A stretch of DNA of 40,408 nt from Bacteroidota bacterium. GTDB lineage: Bacteria > Bacteroidota > Bacteroidia > Bacteroidales > VadinHA17. Below the pieces are notes generated by a model. That model had not been told where the DNA came from. It ran no database searches and worked only from the letters and a program-made list of their open reading frames with translations. A program made the translations under genes and the position numbers. Location: the NCBI GenBank assembly GCA_030596025.1, contig JAUVKW010000004.1, positions 1 to 40,408 on the forward strand, in the 5' to 3' direction. The first letter of the stretch is position 1. Every line of letters begins with the position of its first letter. Shown one piece after another: positions 23,353 through 32,642 of this stretch.

Positions 23353-25257
23353 TTAATGTTCTTCCAGATCAACTAAATCAATGATATCTTTTTTTGTCAT
23401 TTCCCACTCATCAGTTTCCGGGTTCCACCTGCTGTTTACAAAGCATTTCCAGTTCTTTTCCATTTTGGGGAAATCAGACCTGAAATAATACCCGGGCCAC
23501 CTGGTTTCTTCTCTGAAAAGCATAGTTTTGATATGGGACTCTGCCTGCCACATGCGATGAATATTCTCCCAGCATCGCATCAGTTCATGTGTATCGGCGG
23601 CAGCAAGCTTTTCAGAATCTTCTTTCATAAATTGCAGAAATTCCAGTCCTTTTTCCATAAGAGGTTTAGACGTTTTAAAGGCATTTGATACTCCTCCTGC
23701 ATATTCATCCATAATTTTTTGCAGTCTGAACATAAACATCCTGGGCTTGATATAATTAGGGTTTATTTCAGGATCGACAGTTAAGTCTTTATGTTGTGTA
23801 AAAACCTCCAAAGGAAGAAATACCTGTTCCTTGATTTTCTCAATGGCTTCCTGTTCAATATTGGGCAGATCGGGATTGTCAACACAAAAGCTAATAGCGG
23901 CTTTAGCAGCAATTCGGCCCTCTGAAAAAGATCCTGATGAGAATTTATGACTTGATGCTCCTGATGCATCACCCGCAGCAAATAATCCCTGAACGGTGGT
24001 CATATTCGGATATCCCCATTTATAATCATCAGGTGCGAGATCTTCGGGACCTGAAACCCAGGCACCTGATCCTCCTGAATGAGATCCTATAAAATATGGT
24101 TCACATGCGGCAATTTCCGAAGGTTTTTCCTCTGGTTTAACATTGGTTGATGCCCATAATAAAGCCTGGCTTATGGTCATATCAAGAAAGTCTTCCCAGG
24201 CTTCGCTTTCAAGTTTTTTTAATGTCCTTTTAGCAGATTTCTCATCATCTGCTTCGTTTACAATTTTTTGAATTGCCTTTTCAGTCCTCATATATATCGG
24301 GGAATTGCCATCTTCGACCTCAAGCATCATCAGGTAATTTCGAAGGTTGGCAGGAGTTGGTTTTGCAGTTCCATAGGGTAGCCAGTTTTTCAGCTCTTCT
24401 GCTCTTTTCTCCATATAATCTTCGCCAAGTGCATTGGTTGCCTGTGCCTTAAATAGTAGAAACCATGCACCTACCGGACCATAAGCATCTTTGAATCTTA
24501 CCGGGACAAACCGGATTTCCTGACATGTCATTTCGGCTCCGGCCCTGATAGCAAAATATGCACTGGCACCTGAATTAAACGGGGGGTACCACGAACGGCC
24601 AAGGCCTTCTCCCATTGATTTGGGCTTAAATACATGCACAGCTCCTCCCATTACATCAATCACACTTTTTGCTCTGAATATATAAAACTTATTTTCTCTC
24701 AGGCTAAAACCAGCTGCACCAACGCACCTTCCCTCTTTCATTAGTGGACCTGTAATAAATATCCTTTCATAATAAGTCCCGTTTTCTCCTAATTCAGCAA
24801 GTGCATTTTTTGCAGCTTCCGCAACAATGGTTTTATAAGATTCTCCATTAATCATTATCTGCCACCTGCCCTCTCGAATATACTTCCCCTCCTCATCTTT
24901 CCAGATGGGCAGACCCCATTTTTCAAAAAGATGCACAGATGCATCCACATGCCTGGCAATATTTGCCACAAGATCATCCCTTACCACACCCATAAGGTCG
25001 TTTTTTACGTAGCGTACATAATCTTCCAGGGTATTTGTTCCATCTTTTAATCCTATGTACTCATTTATAGCAGATAATCCCATGGCTACTGCTCCGCTAC
25101 GTTCCATAGCTGCTTTATCAACGAGCGTAACCTTTAAGTTATGTTGTTTTGCCCAGTGTGCTGCCTCAAAAGCAGCGCCACATGCTGCCATTCCACCTCC
25201 AAGGATTAACAAATCGGTAGTAACTTCAATGGTTTCAAAATTATTGATGATATCCAT
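23353..25257 (-). CDS. aprA: AprA: adenylylsulfate (APS) reductase alpha subunit
   Basis: A 634-residue FAD enzyme that interconverts APS and sulfite plus AMP. The N-terminal FAD motif LLILGGGMAACGAAFEAA covers 16-33. The AprA-specific active-site segments are present: RFVPVRFKDAYGPVGAWF with Arg254 (equivalent to Arg265 of the Archaeoglobus enzyme) and SHSGGSGAW with His393 (equivalent to His398). GLFAAGDASGASSHKFSSG (424-442) is the second FAD block. Length and C-terminal residues (TRWPGYYFRSDFP) match full-length dissimilatory AprA and not fumarate reductase or L-aspartate oxidase. It starts 2 nt after aprB. The natural redox partner QmoABC lies downstream. The protein is cytoplasmic. The sequence alone does not tell me whether it belongs to the reducing or the oxidising branch. 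Confidence 0.97.
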   Translation of the reverse strand: MDIINNFETIEVTTDLLILGGGMAACGAAFEAAHWAKQHNLKVTLVDKAAMERSGAVAMGLSAINEYIGLKDGTNTLEDYVRYVKNDLMGVVRDDLVANIARHVDASVHLFEKWGLPIWKDEEGKYIREGRWQIMINGESYKTIVAEAAKNALAELGENGTYYERIFITGPLMKEGRCVGAAGFSLRENKFYIFRAKSVIDVMGGAVHVFKPKSMGEGLGRSWYPPFNSGASAYFAIRAGAEMTCQEIRFVPVRFKDAYGPVGAWFLLFKAQATNALGEDYMEKRAEELKNWLPYGTAKPTPANLRNYLMMLEVEDGNSPIYMRTEKAIQKIVNEADDEKSAKRTLKKLESEAWEDFLDMTISQALLWASTNVKPEEKPSEIAACEPYFIGSHSGGSGAWVSGPEDLAPDDYKWGYPNMTTVQGLFAAGDASGASSHKFSSGSFSEGRIAAKAAISFCVDNPDLPNIEQEAIEKIKEQVFLPLEVFTQHKDLTVDPEINPNYIKPRMFMFRLQKIMDEYAGGVSNAFKTSKPLMEKGLEFLQFMKEDSEKLAAADTHELMRCWENIHRMWQAESHIKTMLFREETRWPGYYFRSDFPKMEKNWKCFVNSRWNPETDEWEMTKKDIIDLVDLEEH

Positions 25258-25259
25258 AA

Positions 25260-25700
25260 TTAGTCAAGTTTTGATAGATCAGACATACCTGATGATTCAG
25301 GTTCGGTTCTTAAAAGGGGACTTTTCAGGTCGGAAGTCCCGGTTGAATATCCGGCATCAGGCTCAATACTGCCTTCAGGAGTAGTACGGGTTTTAAACCT
25401 GAATCGTTTTATATCACCATCCCGGAACTTTACAGACCACATAATAGCATCTGAACTCCTCATGGGTTGCACTACACCGCCCAGAGGCATGAAATCAGCA
25501 TAACCCCTTACCTCAATTGCCTGGGTTGGGCAAATTTTTACGCAACTATAACACTCCCAACACATTTCAGGGGCCCTGTTTATAGCTTTCTCAGTAGATT
25601 TATCAAGTACCATCAGATCATTTGGACATATGTACTGACAGGCTGTGAGGTCAAGGGCTTTACAGCCATCGCATTTTTGGGTAATAACAAAACTTGGCAT
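25260..25700 (-). CDS. aprB: AprB: adenylylsulfate (APS) reductase beta subunit
   Basis: A 146-residue ferredoxin-like subunit of APS reductase. Two [4Fe-4S] motifs are complete: C10/C13/C21/C25 (with the AprB-typical long spacing in CDGCKALDLTACQYIC) and C47/C50/C53/C57 (CWECYSCVKIC). The AprB segment YADFMPLGGVVQPMRSSD and the tail RTTPEGSIEPD that wraps around AprA are present. It is the first gene of the cluster. The upstream 655 bp hold no gene, so its promoter must lie there. No sat gene precedes it, unlike the sat-aprBA-qmoABC order seen in many sulfate reducers and green sulfur bacteria. Confidence 0.96.
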   Translation of the reverse strand: MPSFVITQKCDGCKALDLTACQYICPNDLMVLDKSTEKAINRAPEMCWECYSCVKICPTQAIEVRGYADFMPLGGVVQPMRSSDAIMWSVKFRDGDIKRFRFKTRTTPEGSIEPDAGYSTGTSDLKSPLLRTEPESSGMSDLSKLD

Positions 25701-25986
25701 AAGTGTTTAATAAGTTTAGATAATATATAAAATCGGCAATCGAATATATTAATAAATATTCCCATAATTGCGGAGGCAGGGAATTTTTCATTAACAAAGA
25801 ATTAATCTAGCCTGATTTTAAGATGATTATTAGAAAGCTTATATATCATAATTTTCATTTTAGTAATAAAAAACCCACGTTAGGCATACGCGTCAACCTA
25901 AAAAGATTTTCTGATAACTGATTCAAGCAATGATTTTTTGATTGTCTCATAGGATTTACATAAAAGGTAAAATATATTTCAGGAAT
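25701..25986. other. Gene-free region upstream of aprB
   Basis: No credible gene is seen. This region must contain the aprB promoter on the minus strand, but I find no convincing TAnnTTTG element. TTAGG (25880-25884) and CCTAA (25897-25901) form a small minus-strand hairpin followed six bases later by a T run. It is a weak candidate terminator for transcripts arriving from the mannose operon. Confidence 0.4.
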
Positions 25987-26053
25987 AAAAATCCTGACGA
26001 TGAATGTCAGGATTATAAACAGCACCATGCTGAAGCATGGTGCTGTTTTTTTT
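25987..26053 (+). ncRNA. Candidate small RNA with two hairpins
   Basis: Two perfect hairpins follow each other on the plus strand: AATCCTGAC/GTCAGGATT (25989-25997 with 26005-26013) and a 13-bp stem ending in eight or so T residues (26018-26053). TATATTTC at 25973-25980 is close to the TAnnTTTG -7 element and would start transcription just before the first hairpin, giving an RNA of about 67 nt. No plus-strand gene lies upstream for which the terminator could work. The existence of the RNA is inferred. Confidence 0.4.
26018..26053 (+). terminator. Strong intrinsic terminator (13-bp perfect stem)
   Basis: AACAGCACCATGC (26018-26030), loop TGAA, GCATGGTGCTGTT (26035-26047) and then a run of T to 26053. 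It is textbook in shape for the plus strand. All neighbouring genes are on the minus strand, where the run after the stem is only GTTTATAA, so its natural transcript is probably a plus-strand small RNA. Confidence 0.8.
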
Positions 26054-26355
26054 GAATCCTTTTAATCAATGTTAACCCGCTTTATTCATACAAAAACGAA
26101 GTGGAGCTCGACGAAGTCAATGTGTGGAGGATAGTGGGAAACAAAGCAGGAACCGACCAACGGGAGCTCACGAAGTAAATCCCGATTTAGACATACCCAA
26201 ATTTGGGATAATGAAATGATCCAAATTTGTTGGTATAGTCTTAATCGTAGAAAATGTATGCATTTTCCGGGTTAAGATTTCTGCTTCAATTACTAAAGTA
26301 GTGAAAATTGAAAAAGGCAGAATACAGGAGTTTTAATAAGCTAAACCATTATTTT
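26054..26355. other. Gene-free 3' region of the mannose operon with degenerate repeats
   Basis: No gene is seen. Two related segments occur: GGAGCTCGACGAAGT (from 26102) and GGAGCTCACGAAGT (from 26163). A perfect palindrome CCCAAATTTGGG (26196-26207) is followed by another CCAAATTTG at 26221-26229. A compound hairpin pairs CTTAA (26240-26244) and AAAATG (26251-26256) with CATTTT (26261-26266) and TTAAG (26272-26276), and may form the 3' end structure of the mannose operon mRNA. No T run follows it on either strand. Confidence 0.4.
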
Positions 26356-27255
26356 TTATTCAAAACATTCTGTAAAAAAAAGTTTCAATGGTTCTGTTAT
26401 TAGTGTTTCACCAGCATCTCCAATTGCATTATTTATTTCTTCGTGTGTATAAATACTGCCATTTATTTGATATACATCAACACCAACATTTTCTAATTCG
26501 CTTATAAATTCATTTGCATAGCCTATTCTTTGGGCTGAACCACGCTTTGCAATGAAAAATTTAGGGTATTCGGTCCCATTAGTAGTGTTGTATAGAGGAG
26601 AAGCATCAATATTTTCTGTTGTATTGGTCCCAAATGCATTTATATACATATTTTGATTATCTCCATTATTCACTTGTTCTAAAACATCAAAACCCTCAGT
26701 ATCAATTACTGCAACTCCTTTAATATTTAACAGAGATAATCCTCTTTGTTCAAGAAAATTTCTATTGCTACCTGTTAAAGCTACTAAATGTGCGCCTGCA
26801 CTATGACCTAATAAAGCAATTTTGTTATTATTCCCTCCATATTGTTCTATATTATCATCAATCCATTTTAAAGCATCTGCAACATCATTATTATGATCAG
26901 GATACTTTATTCTATTAGTGTCTGAAGTATCAAAAGGAAATGGGCTTAATCTGTAATTGATGCTAACTAAAACATAATTAAGCGAACGGAATAGATTTAT
27001 CTTATTTTCAAGTTTGTTCGTTTTATCTCCAATGCTCCAGCCCCCTCCGTGAACATAGACTACAACATATTTTTTGTTGGATACTTGGTTATCGTGATAA
27101 ATATCAAGGCTTAAAAGATTTGGGTCAATGTTACTTAATGTCTTGTATTGTATGGTAGTTTTTAAATACTCCAGGTCATTATTATTAGCACCTTCTTTGT
27201 CACAGCTACAAATAACAAACAATATCAAAAACAAATTCAAAAAATATATTTTCAT
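26356..27255 (-). CDS. Alpha/beta-hydrolase (HSL/BD-FAE-like esterase), lipoprotein
   Basis: A 299-residue predicted lipoprotein esterase (hydrophobic 5-15, lipobox near C16/C18). The oxyanion-hole motif HGGGW (69-73) and the nucleophile elbow GHSAGAH with Ser152 place it with carboxylesterase/lipase families of the hormone-sensitive lipase type. A candidate catalytic His is H272 in YTHEEIN. The usual acid position after the sixth strand (GxxD) reads AKRGSAQR here, so the acid residue is not obvious. It overlaps the mannose-6-phosphate isomerase gene by 4 nt (ATGA), so it is the last gene of the mannose operon and may remove acyl groups from the glycan substrate; that role is inferred. Confidence 0.88.
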   Translation of the reverse strand: MKIYFLNLFLILFVICSCDKEGANNNDLEYLKTTIQYKTLSNIDPNLLSLDIYHDNQVSNKKYVVVYVHGGGWSIGDKTNKLENKINLFRSLNYVLVSINYRLSPFPFDTSDTNRIKYPDHNNDVADALKWIDDNIEQYGGNNNKIALLGHSAGAHLVALTGSNRNFLEQRGLSLLNIKGVAVIDTEGFDVLEQVNNGDNQNMYINAFGTNTTENIDASPLYNTTNGTEYPKFFIAKRGSAQRIGYANEFISELENVGVDVYQINGSIYTHEEINNAIGDAGETLITEPLKLFFTECFE

Positions 27256-29045
27256 TCTCTATTATAAGTTTTAACGAAGGCTATCACCACCATTACTTCA
27301 TTTTCTGATTTATTAACTATTTTATACGATTCAGCAGCAGCAGGAATAACAAATGTCTCAGCATAATTAAACACTTGTACAAACCCATTTATTGTTTCAA
27401 CTGAAATACTTTCGCCTTCAACCAGGCTAAGCACATGACAGTTGTTTTCTGTTTCTACCTTAACCTCGTTTTTTATATGGTAGCGGTGCACATCGTAAAA
27501 ATGTTTCGGATGAGTTGGTAAATGAAACAACTGCCAGCCATTTCCCTTCTTGAGTAAAACTGGTTTCGACATCAATTCTTGTTTTACCTTTTCCCCTTTT
27601 CTTTCAAAACAGAGATTTTCCATTCCTCGTTTGATATTTAGAGGACGAGGTTTCCCATCAAGGTCGGGGCGTAGCCAGTCGTACATTTTAAAGGTAAAAA
27701 TGTAAGGTGTTGAGCTAATTTCAAGAACCATGGTGTTTCTCCCGGAAGCGTGGATGGTCCCAGGCGGAATCAGGAATAGCTCATGTTTTGAAGCAAGATG
27801 TTTCTGTACAAATCTTGTTATTTCAACTTCTGTATTTTGCTGAAAACTATCGGTTAGTGCTTTTTCAAATTCCTCGGCTTGAATATCCTCCTGAAAACCC
27901 AGGTAAACCACAGCATTGTCACATGTATCAAGAATGTAATAGGTTTCTTCTTGTGTAAAATTTTCACCAAAGTGCTTTTTCGTATACCCGGGCTGTGGAT
28001 GGCATTGCACCGATAGGTTACCCCCGTCAAATGAATCAAGAAAATCAAACCTAATTGGGAATTCAATGCCAAAACGTTCGAAGGCATTTCCTAAAACGGC
28101 TTCCGCTTCCTGAAACATAAGGCAATCGAAAGAAACTTCTAAGATATTACCTCCGCTCTCAAACAACAAGCCATTTTCAGGGACAATTAGTTCAAACGAC
28201 CATGCATAATTTGATACGTCTTTATTTAGCGCATCAATTTTATTTAAACACCATTTCCCTCCCCACGGGCCAGGCTCAAACCATGGGCGCACCCGAAAAG
28301 AATTCTGACTGATTTCTGTTAAGGTTTTTCTTAAATTTTCTCCTAACATCCATGTTATTTCGCCGGGGCGTTGCCCATCAACAACAATTTCAATATCTCT
28401 AAAAATGGTTTTCTTGTGCTTATTCAGTACTACCCAATCAACAAAATAGAACCTTTTGTACATGGGCTTAATTTCAGCGGCTTGTGATGCACCAATATTA
28501 GTAACAGACTTTGCCCTTGCCCTGAACTGTAATTCGTTTTTTGGCAAATCAGCATAAATCAGCAGTCCCCCCCAATCTGTTAATGCAGCGCCTATGCCAT
28601 AAACTATATTACAATCGTATGTTTTATCCGGCTGAATAGTTTTTAACTTCCCGGCATCAAAAAAATCTTCTAATTGTAATGTTGACCGTGTACCAAAAAG
28701 AGGATCCTTGCCTCCAAGGAAAGGGGCTATTAAGCTATCTATTTCTGCTTCAGGCTTTAGTGAGGTTGAAACATCAATCCAGTTAACAGACCTGCCTGCC
28801 TGATCAAAGTATTCCTGTAACTTGTCTTTTATGATTTCAAAAAATACACCTGCATAACCATCTATAACCACAAGAAGGGATTCTGCTATTTGTTTATACA
28901 GACTCCCGGCGCCTAAAAAAACTTTATTACCACCCAGAGAATGTGCCGGGTAGATATTATATTTTCCTTTATCCGCATTTGCTTTCCATGCCGGTAATAT
29001 AAATTGGCTTGACTTCCTCCAATTATTCTTATCCTTCTCTATCAT
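27252..29045 (-). CDS. Class I mannose-6-phosphate isomerase (long form)
   Basis: A 597-residue protein that should convert mannose-6-phosphate to fructose-6-phosphate. The first 190 or so residues are an additional domain with a nucleoside/uridine-kinase-like look, seen in the long Bacteroidota version. The C-terminal part is the cupin-type isomerase, with zinc-ligand motifs [17 protein letters not shown] (about 343-359) and [17 protein letters not shown] (about 418-434). It lies between the GH92 mannosidase and the esterase, overlapping the latter by 4 nt, which agrees with a role in catabolism of released mannose. The protein is cytoplasmic. Confidence 0.92.
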   Translation of the reverse strand: MIEKDKNNWRKSSQFILPAWKANADKGKYNIYPAHSLGGNKVFLGAGSLYKQIAESLLVVIDGYAGVFFEIIKDKLQEYFDQAGRSVNWIDVSTSLKPEAEIDSLIAPFLGGKDPLFGTRSTLQLEDFFDAGKLKTIQPDKTYDCNIVYGIGAALTDWGGLLIYADLPKNELQFRARAKSVTNIGASQAAEIKPMYKRFYFVDWVVLNKHKKTIFRDIEIVVDGQRPGEITWMLGENLRKTLTEISQNSFRVRPWFEPGPWGGKWCLNKIDALNKDVSNYAWSFELIVPENGLLFESGGNILEVSFDCLMFQEAEAVLGNAFERFGIEFPIRFDFLDSFDGGNLSVQCHPQPGYTKKHFGENFTQEETYYILDTCDNAVVYLGFQEDIQAEEFEKALTDSFQQNTEVEITRFVQKHLASKHELFLIPPGTIHASGRNTMVLEISSTPYIFTFKMYDWLRPDLDGKPRPLNIKRGMENLCFERKGEKVKQELMSKPVLLKKGNGWQLFHLPTHPKHFYDVHRYHIKNEVKVETENNCHVLSLVEGESISVETINGFVQVFNYAETFVIPAAAESYKIVNKSENEVMVVIAFVKTYNRE

Positions 29046-29116
29046 TTGCCTAATTTCTCCTCTGTCTTGAATTCATGGGATTGTATTTGCTGTTGTAAAT
29101 CATTTGCCTTGTTTTA

Positions 29117-31483
29117 TTATTCTGTGCTCATTGAAGGCGGAGGGGTTTCAATTCCCCATTTTTTATTGGGTTCCGGGCCCATAATAAAAGTGAGTTTTCC
29201 TCCTTTCATAATTTCATCACGGAAAATCCAACAATTATGTATTGCTTCTCCATTAAAATCAAGGGATTGCACGTATCTGTTTTCAAAGGAATTATTTATA
29301 GTTTCAATTACAAGTTTTTTGTCAGGCATATTTGAAAGTTGTATTGTAACCCTCTCAAACTGGGGGCTTCCAAACTGAAACGAAGGATTAGCAGAAGCAT
29401 GCCCTTGCACATCGAATAGTCCTAAACCTGCCAACACATACCAGGCACCTAATTGTCCCTGGTCTTCGTCTTGCCCAAAACCGTAGCCGTGTAATGGTTC
29501 TGTTCCATAAAATTCGTCACATATTATTCGTGTCCATTTTTGCGTAAGCCACGGTTTTCCCGAATAATTAAATAACCAGGGCTGGTGCAGGCAGGGCTGA
29601 TTCCCCTGATTGTATAATTTTTGTAAACCCGAGAAGCTATCAATCTCTTTTCCACCTCCAAAAATAGTTTTTCGGCTTTCAGTAAAGGTTTTCTCCAATC
29701 GCTCATTGAATAAATCTTTGCCTATAAGCTCTATTAATCCAGCAGGGTCGTGTGGCACATACCATGTAAACTGGAAAGCATTCCCTTCCTGAAATCCTCG
29801 CCAGGGCTGCAATGGATCAAAATCTTCAATAAAAGTCCCATCCTCATATTTCGGACGGATAAATTTTGTTTCCGTATCAAAAATATTCTTCCAGGCATTC
29901 GCCTGCTTCATCAACTGCAGATAATCTTCTTCTTTGCCCAACTGCTTTGCAAATTGGGCAACAGCATAGGAACTAAAACAAAATTCCAGGGTGTGTGATG
30001 CCCCAAAATTAAATACCCATCCGTTTGAAATGGTAGTATCTTTTGATGGAATATATCCCAGTTTTATGAGGTAATGCAAGTCGTATTTCCCTGACCCAAA
30101 CGGGCGTCCTTTGTATCCCGTTTCATTTTTATAAGCAGCTTTGTAAGCTTGTTTAACATTAAAAAGTTCAATGTTACAATTGTAAGCAGATGCCAAAAGC
30201 AAGCCAAAAAAGTTTGTTTGTACACCATTGGAATGGACTCCGGTTGCCAAGCCGTCGTGCATCCAACCTGTTTCATCAGCAAAATCGAGGTTGGTTTGAA
30301 GGTATTCTTTAAAGTAATCGGGGTAAACCATTGCCCACAGCTGGCTCAGGTTCCAAAAACCGCCCCACATTCCGTCTGAATTATAGTGATTGTATAATGG
30401 TATACCGTTTTCACCCAGACCGATTTGCCCAATTCCGCCATCGTTTTTAGGATATTGCCCATTCACGTCACTTGCCAATCCACGCCCCAGAAGTGCATGG
30501 TACAAACCTGTATAAAACTTCTTCAAATCCTGATCCCTGCCACCTTCTGCCTGAATACGCCCCAGTATTTTATTCCATTCCTTACCGGCATTTTCACGAG
30601 CCTGATCAAATGAAATGTCGCTTGTCTCTGCTTGCAGATTTTTCTTTGCATTCTCGATACTGGTATATGAAAGCCCTACCTGCATTTCAATTACTTCATC
30701 TTGTTTTGTGTTGAAAGTTAAATAAAGCCCATTCCCAACTCCCTTTGTTTTATTTACTTCATCACTTATTAAGCTGTCAACAAAAATTCCGGCTGAGGTA
30801 GGGATTTTATTTAATCTCGCCGAGAAAAACATTTTCACCCGCTTACCGGGATCGCAGAATTTCACATACTCGGGGTAAGTAACCACGTAGCCTTCTACTT
30901 CATCCTCATTTACCAAAGCCGCGTAAGCTTCAATCACATCACTACTTTCGCCTTGTTTGTGCCCTACGTCAAAAATCAGCCTTGTTTCTTTTGATTCAGG
31001 GAAAGTATAACGATGAAACCCTACTCTTTTCGTGGCGGTTATTTCAGCTTTAATCTTGTAGTCCTTTAACAGTACGGAATAGTACCCTGGTTCAGCATGC
31101 TCACTCGTTTTATCAAAGCGAGAACGGTAACCCTCATCAGGGTTTTCTAGTGAACCCGGGTTTGTTTTCACCTCTCCGATAGTTGGCATCACAACAAGGC
31201 CACCAACCTGAAATTCGTGAAAATGTCCAAATCCTTCAATTGATGAATGCCTGTTATCGTAGCCACAAGGCAGCCAACTGCCAAAACTATTATAGGCATT
31301 AGTATGAGGAGCCAACTTTGCCATACCAAAAGGCAAAGCTGCCGGTGTATAAAAAAACCACCTGCCATGCACTGATCCAATTTGCGGATCAACGTATTTC
31401 ACTGCATTAAATATCTCTTTCTCCTTTTCAGATTTGCAGGAAAATGCAAATACTACAAGGATAATTAAAACAAACTTTTTCAT
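29117..31483 (-). CDS. GH92 family exo-alpha-mannosidase, lipoprotein
   Basis: A 788-residue glycoside hydrolase of family 92, Ca-dependent exo-alpha-mannosidases acting on alpha-1,2/1,3/1,4-linked mannose of N-glycans and mannans. The lipobox FSC places the lipid on Cys16, so it works in the periplasm or on the cell surface. Family signatures: the N-terminal YVDPQIGS...GMAKLAPHTN and IEGFGHFHEFQVGG, the central YNSDGMWGGFWNLSQLW and GRPFGSGKYDLHYLIKLGYI, and the C-terminal GYGFGQDEDQGQLGAWYVL, equivalent to the usual G-N-E-D-x-GQ-x-SAWY active-site loop (its GQDED variant is somewhat divergent). It overlaps the MFS transporter gene by 4 nt and precedes manA-type isomerase, fitting a mannose-release role. 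Confidence 0.95.
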   Translation of the reverse strand: MKKFVLIILVVFAFSCKSEKEKEIFNAVKYVDPQIGSVHGRWFFYTPAALPFGMAKLAPHTNAYNSFGSWLPCGYDNRHSSIEGFGHFHEFQVGGLVVMPTIGEVKTNPGSLENPDEGYRSRFDKTSEHAEPGYYSVLLKDYKIKAEITATKRVGFHRYTFPESKETRLIFDVGHKQGESSDVIEAYAALVNEDEVEGYVVTYPEYVKFCDPGKRVKMFFSARLNKIPTSAGIFVDSLISDEVNKTKGVGNGLYLTFNTKQDEVIEMQVGLSYTSIENAKKNLQAETSDISFDQARENAGKEWNKILGRIQAEGGRDQDLKKFYTGLYHALLGRGLASDVNGQYPKNDGGIGQIGLGENGIPLYNHYNSDGMWGGFWNLSQLWAMVYPDYFKEYLQTNLDFADETGWMHDGLATGVHSNGVQTNFFGLLLASAYNCNIELFNVKQAYKAAYKNETGYKGRPFGSGKYDLHYLIKLGYIPSKDTTISNGWVFNFGASHTLEFCFSSYAVAQFAKQLGKEEDYLQLMKQANAWKNIFDTETKFIRPKYEDGTFIEDFDPLQPWRGFQEGNAFQFTWYVPHDPAGLIELIGKDLFNERLEKTFTESRKTIFGGGKEIDSFSGLQKLYNQGNQPCLHQPWLFNYSGKPWLTQKWTRIICDEFYGTEPLHGYGFGQDEDQGQLGAWYVLAGLGLFDVQGHASANPSFQFGSPQFERVTIQLSNMPDKKLVIETINNSFENRYVQSLDFNGEAIHNCWIFRDEIMKGGKLTFIMGPEPNKKWGIETPPPSMSTE

Positions 31484-32640
31484 CCTTCTTTCTTTTTGAA
31501 AACATAAATCGATACAAACAAAATATATATTGCACAGAAAACAAACACAAACATTCCCGCTGAAAAGTTAAACATATCAATAATTTTGCCCACCACCGGA
31601 GGTACCAGGGCCCCACCTGAAATAGCCATTATCATAAGACCGGAGATTTCGTTGCTTCTCTCCGGGAATTTCTGAATGGTTATTGAATAAACCAATGGAA
31701 ATATATTTGCAGCACTTACACCAATAAGGAACATAAATAACAAAGCCATAAATGGTGATGGTGCATAAATTAGTCCCAGGGTAGTTAATAGGGTCAACGC
31801 AGCTGATCCAAAGAGGAACTTGCGTGATGTTATGACCGTTAATAGCAATGCCCCAGCAAAAGCCCCCAGCATTTTCCCTAAGAAATATAAGCTGCGTCCT
31901 TGCTTTGCCGGTTCAATATCCATCCCTATTTCCGACATAAGGAATTGCCCTGAGGTAGAGTTAATACCAACATCAATTCCCACTACAAAAAAAATGGCAA
32001 GCACCATCAGCGTAACATATCCAATTCGCAACAAACTCAGGCAAGAGCCGATTGTTGCCTTTTCCCCGGTAGATTTTCGCTCTTCTATTTTAGTGAATCC
32101 AAGCCAAATAACAGATAATAATGAAACCCCTCCAAATGCCAACAGGATTAGTTTCCAATCGCCAAATTTTGCAGCAAAAAAAGTTGCCACGTAAGGTGCA
32201 ATCATTGAACCAATAGCCTTAACAAACTGCGAGAAGCTTAAAAAACTTGATGCACGTTTAGTGGGAACCACGTCCACTAATAAAGGATTAGCAGATACCT
32301 GAATAACAGTATTCCCAATTCCCAGCAGGGCAAAACCAAAAAGTACCATAGGGAAGGTGTATATAAAAAACGGTATAAACAGCCCAAGAGCTGTTAACAT
32401 CATCCCGATATTTAGCATGTTTTTTTTGCCAATCCTATCTTGTAAGATCCCGACTGGAACAGAAAAGATAAAAAACCAGGCAAATACAGCTAAAGGAATT
32501 AACTGGGCCAGGGTATTACTCAACTCAAAATCGGCTTTTGCATTATCTACACCTATTCCTACAAGGTCGCAAAAACTCATAATGAAAAAGGATAATAATA
32601 CCGGGGCAATGTAAGTTAAAGGAATCTTTTTAGTAGTCAT
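31480..32640 (-). CDS. Sugar MFS transporter (FucP-like)
   Basis: A 386-residue major facilitator with 12 hydrophobic segments. Features of the FucP-like sugar:proton symporter group are the N-terminal VLLSFFIMSFCDLVGIGV and the loop after TM2, GILQDRIGKKNML, corresponding to the conserved G-x-x-x-D-R-x-G-R/K motif. NPLLVDVVPTKRASSFLSF in the middle of the N-terminal half is also typical. The protein is in the inner membrane. It sits between the ROK kinase and the mannosidase, with a 4-nt overlap with the latter, so mannose (or a closely related sugar) is the likely substrate. Confidence 0.92.
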   Translation of the reverse strand: MTTKKIPLTYIAPVLLSFFIMSFCDLVGIGVDNAKADFELSNTLAQLIPLAVFAWFFIFSVPVGILQDRIGKKNMLNIGMMLTALGLFIPFFIYTFPMVLFGFALLGIGNTVIQVSANPLLVDVVPTKRASSFLSFSQFVKAIGSMIAPYVATFFAAKFGDWKLILLAFGGVSLLSVIWLGFTKIEERKSTGEKATIGSCLSLLRIGYVTLMVLAIFFVVGIDVGINSTSGQFLMSEIGMDIEPAKQGRSLYFLGKMLGAFAGALLLTVITSRKFLFGSAALTLLTTLGLIYAPSPFMALLFMFLIGVSAANIFPLVYSITIQKFPERSNEISGLMIMAISGGALVPPVVGKIIDMFNFSAGMFVFVFCAIYILFVSIYVFKKKEG

Positions 32641-32642
32641 AG

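Noticed and set aside
23353-25257. Fumarate reductase or L-aspartate oxidase flavoprotein
   Set aside because: AprA-specific active-site segments and the adjacent AprB with its typical cluster spacing identify APS reductase.
26018-26053. Terminator of the minus-strand mannose operon
   Set aside because: The long T run is on the plus-strand side; on the minus strand the stem is followed by mixed sequence.
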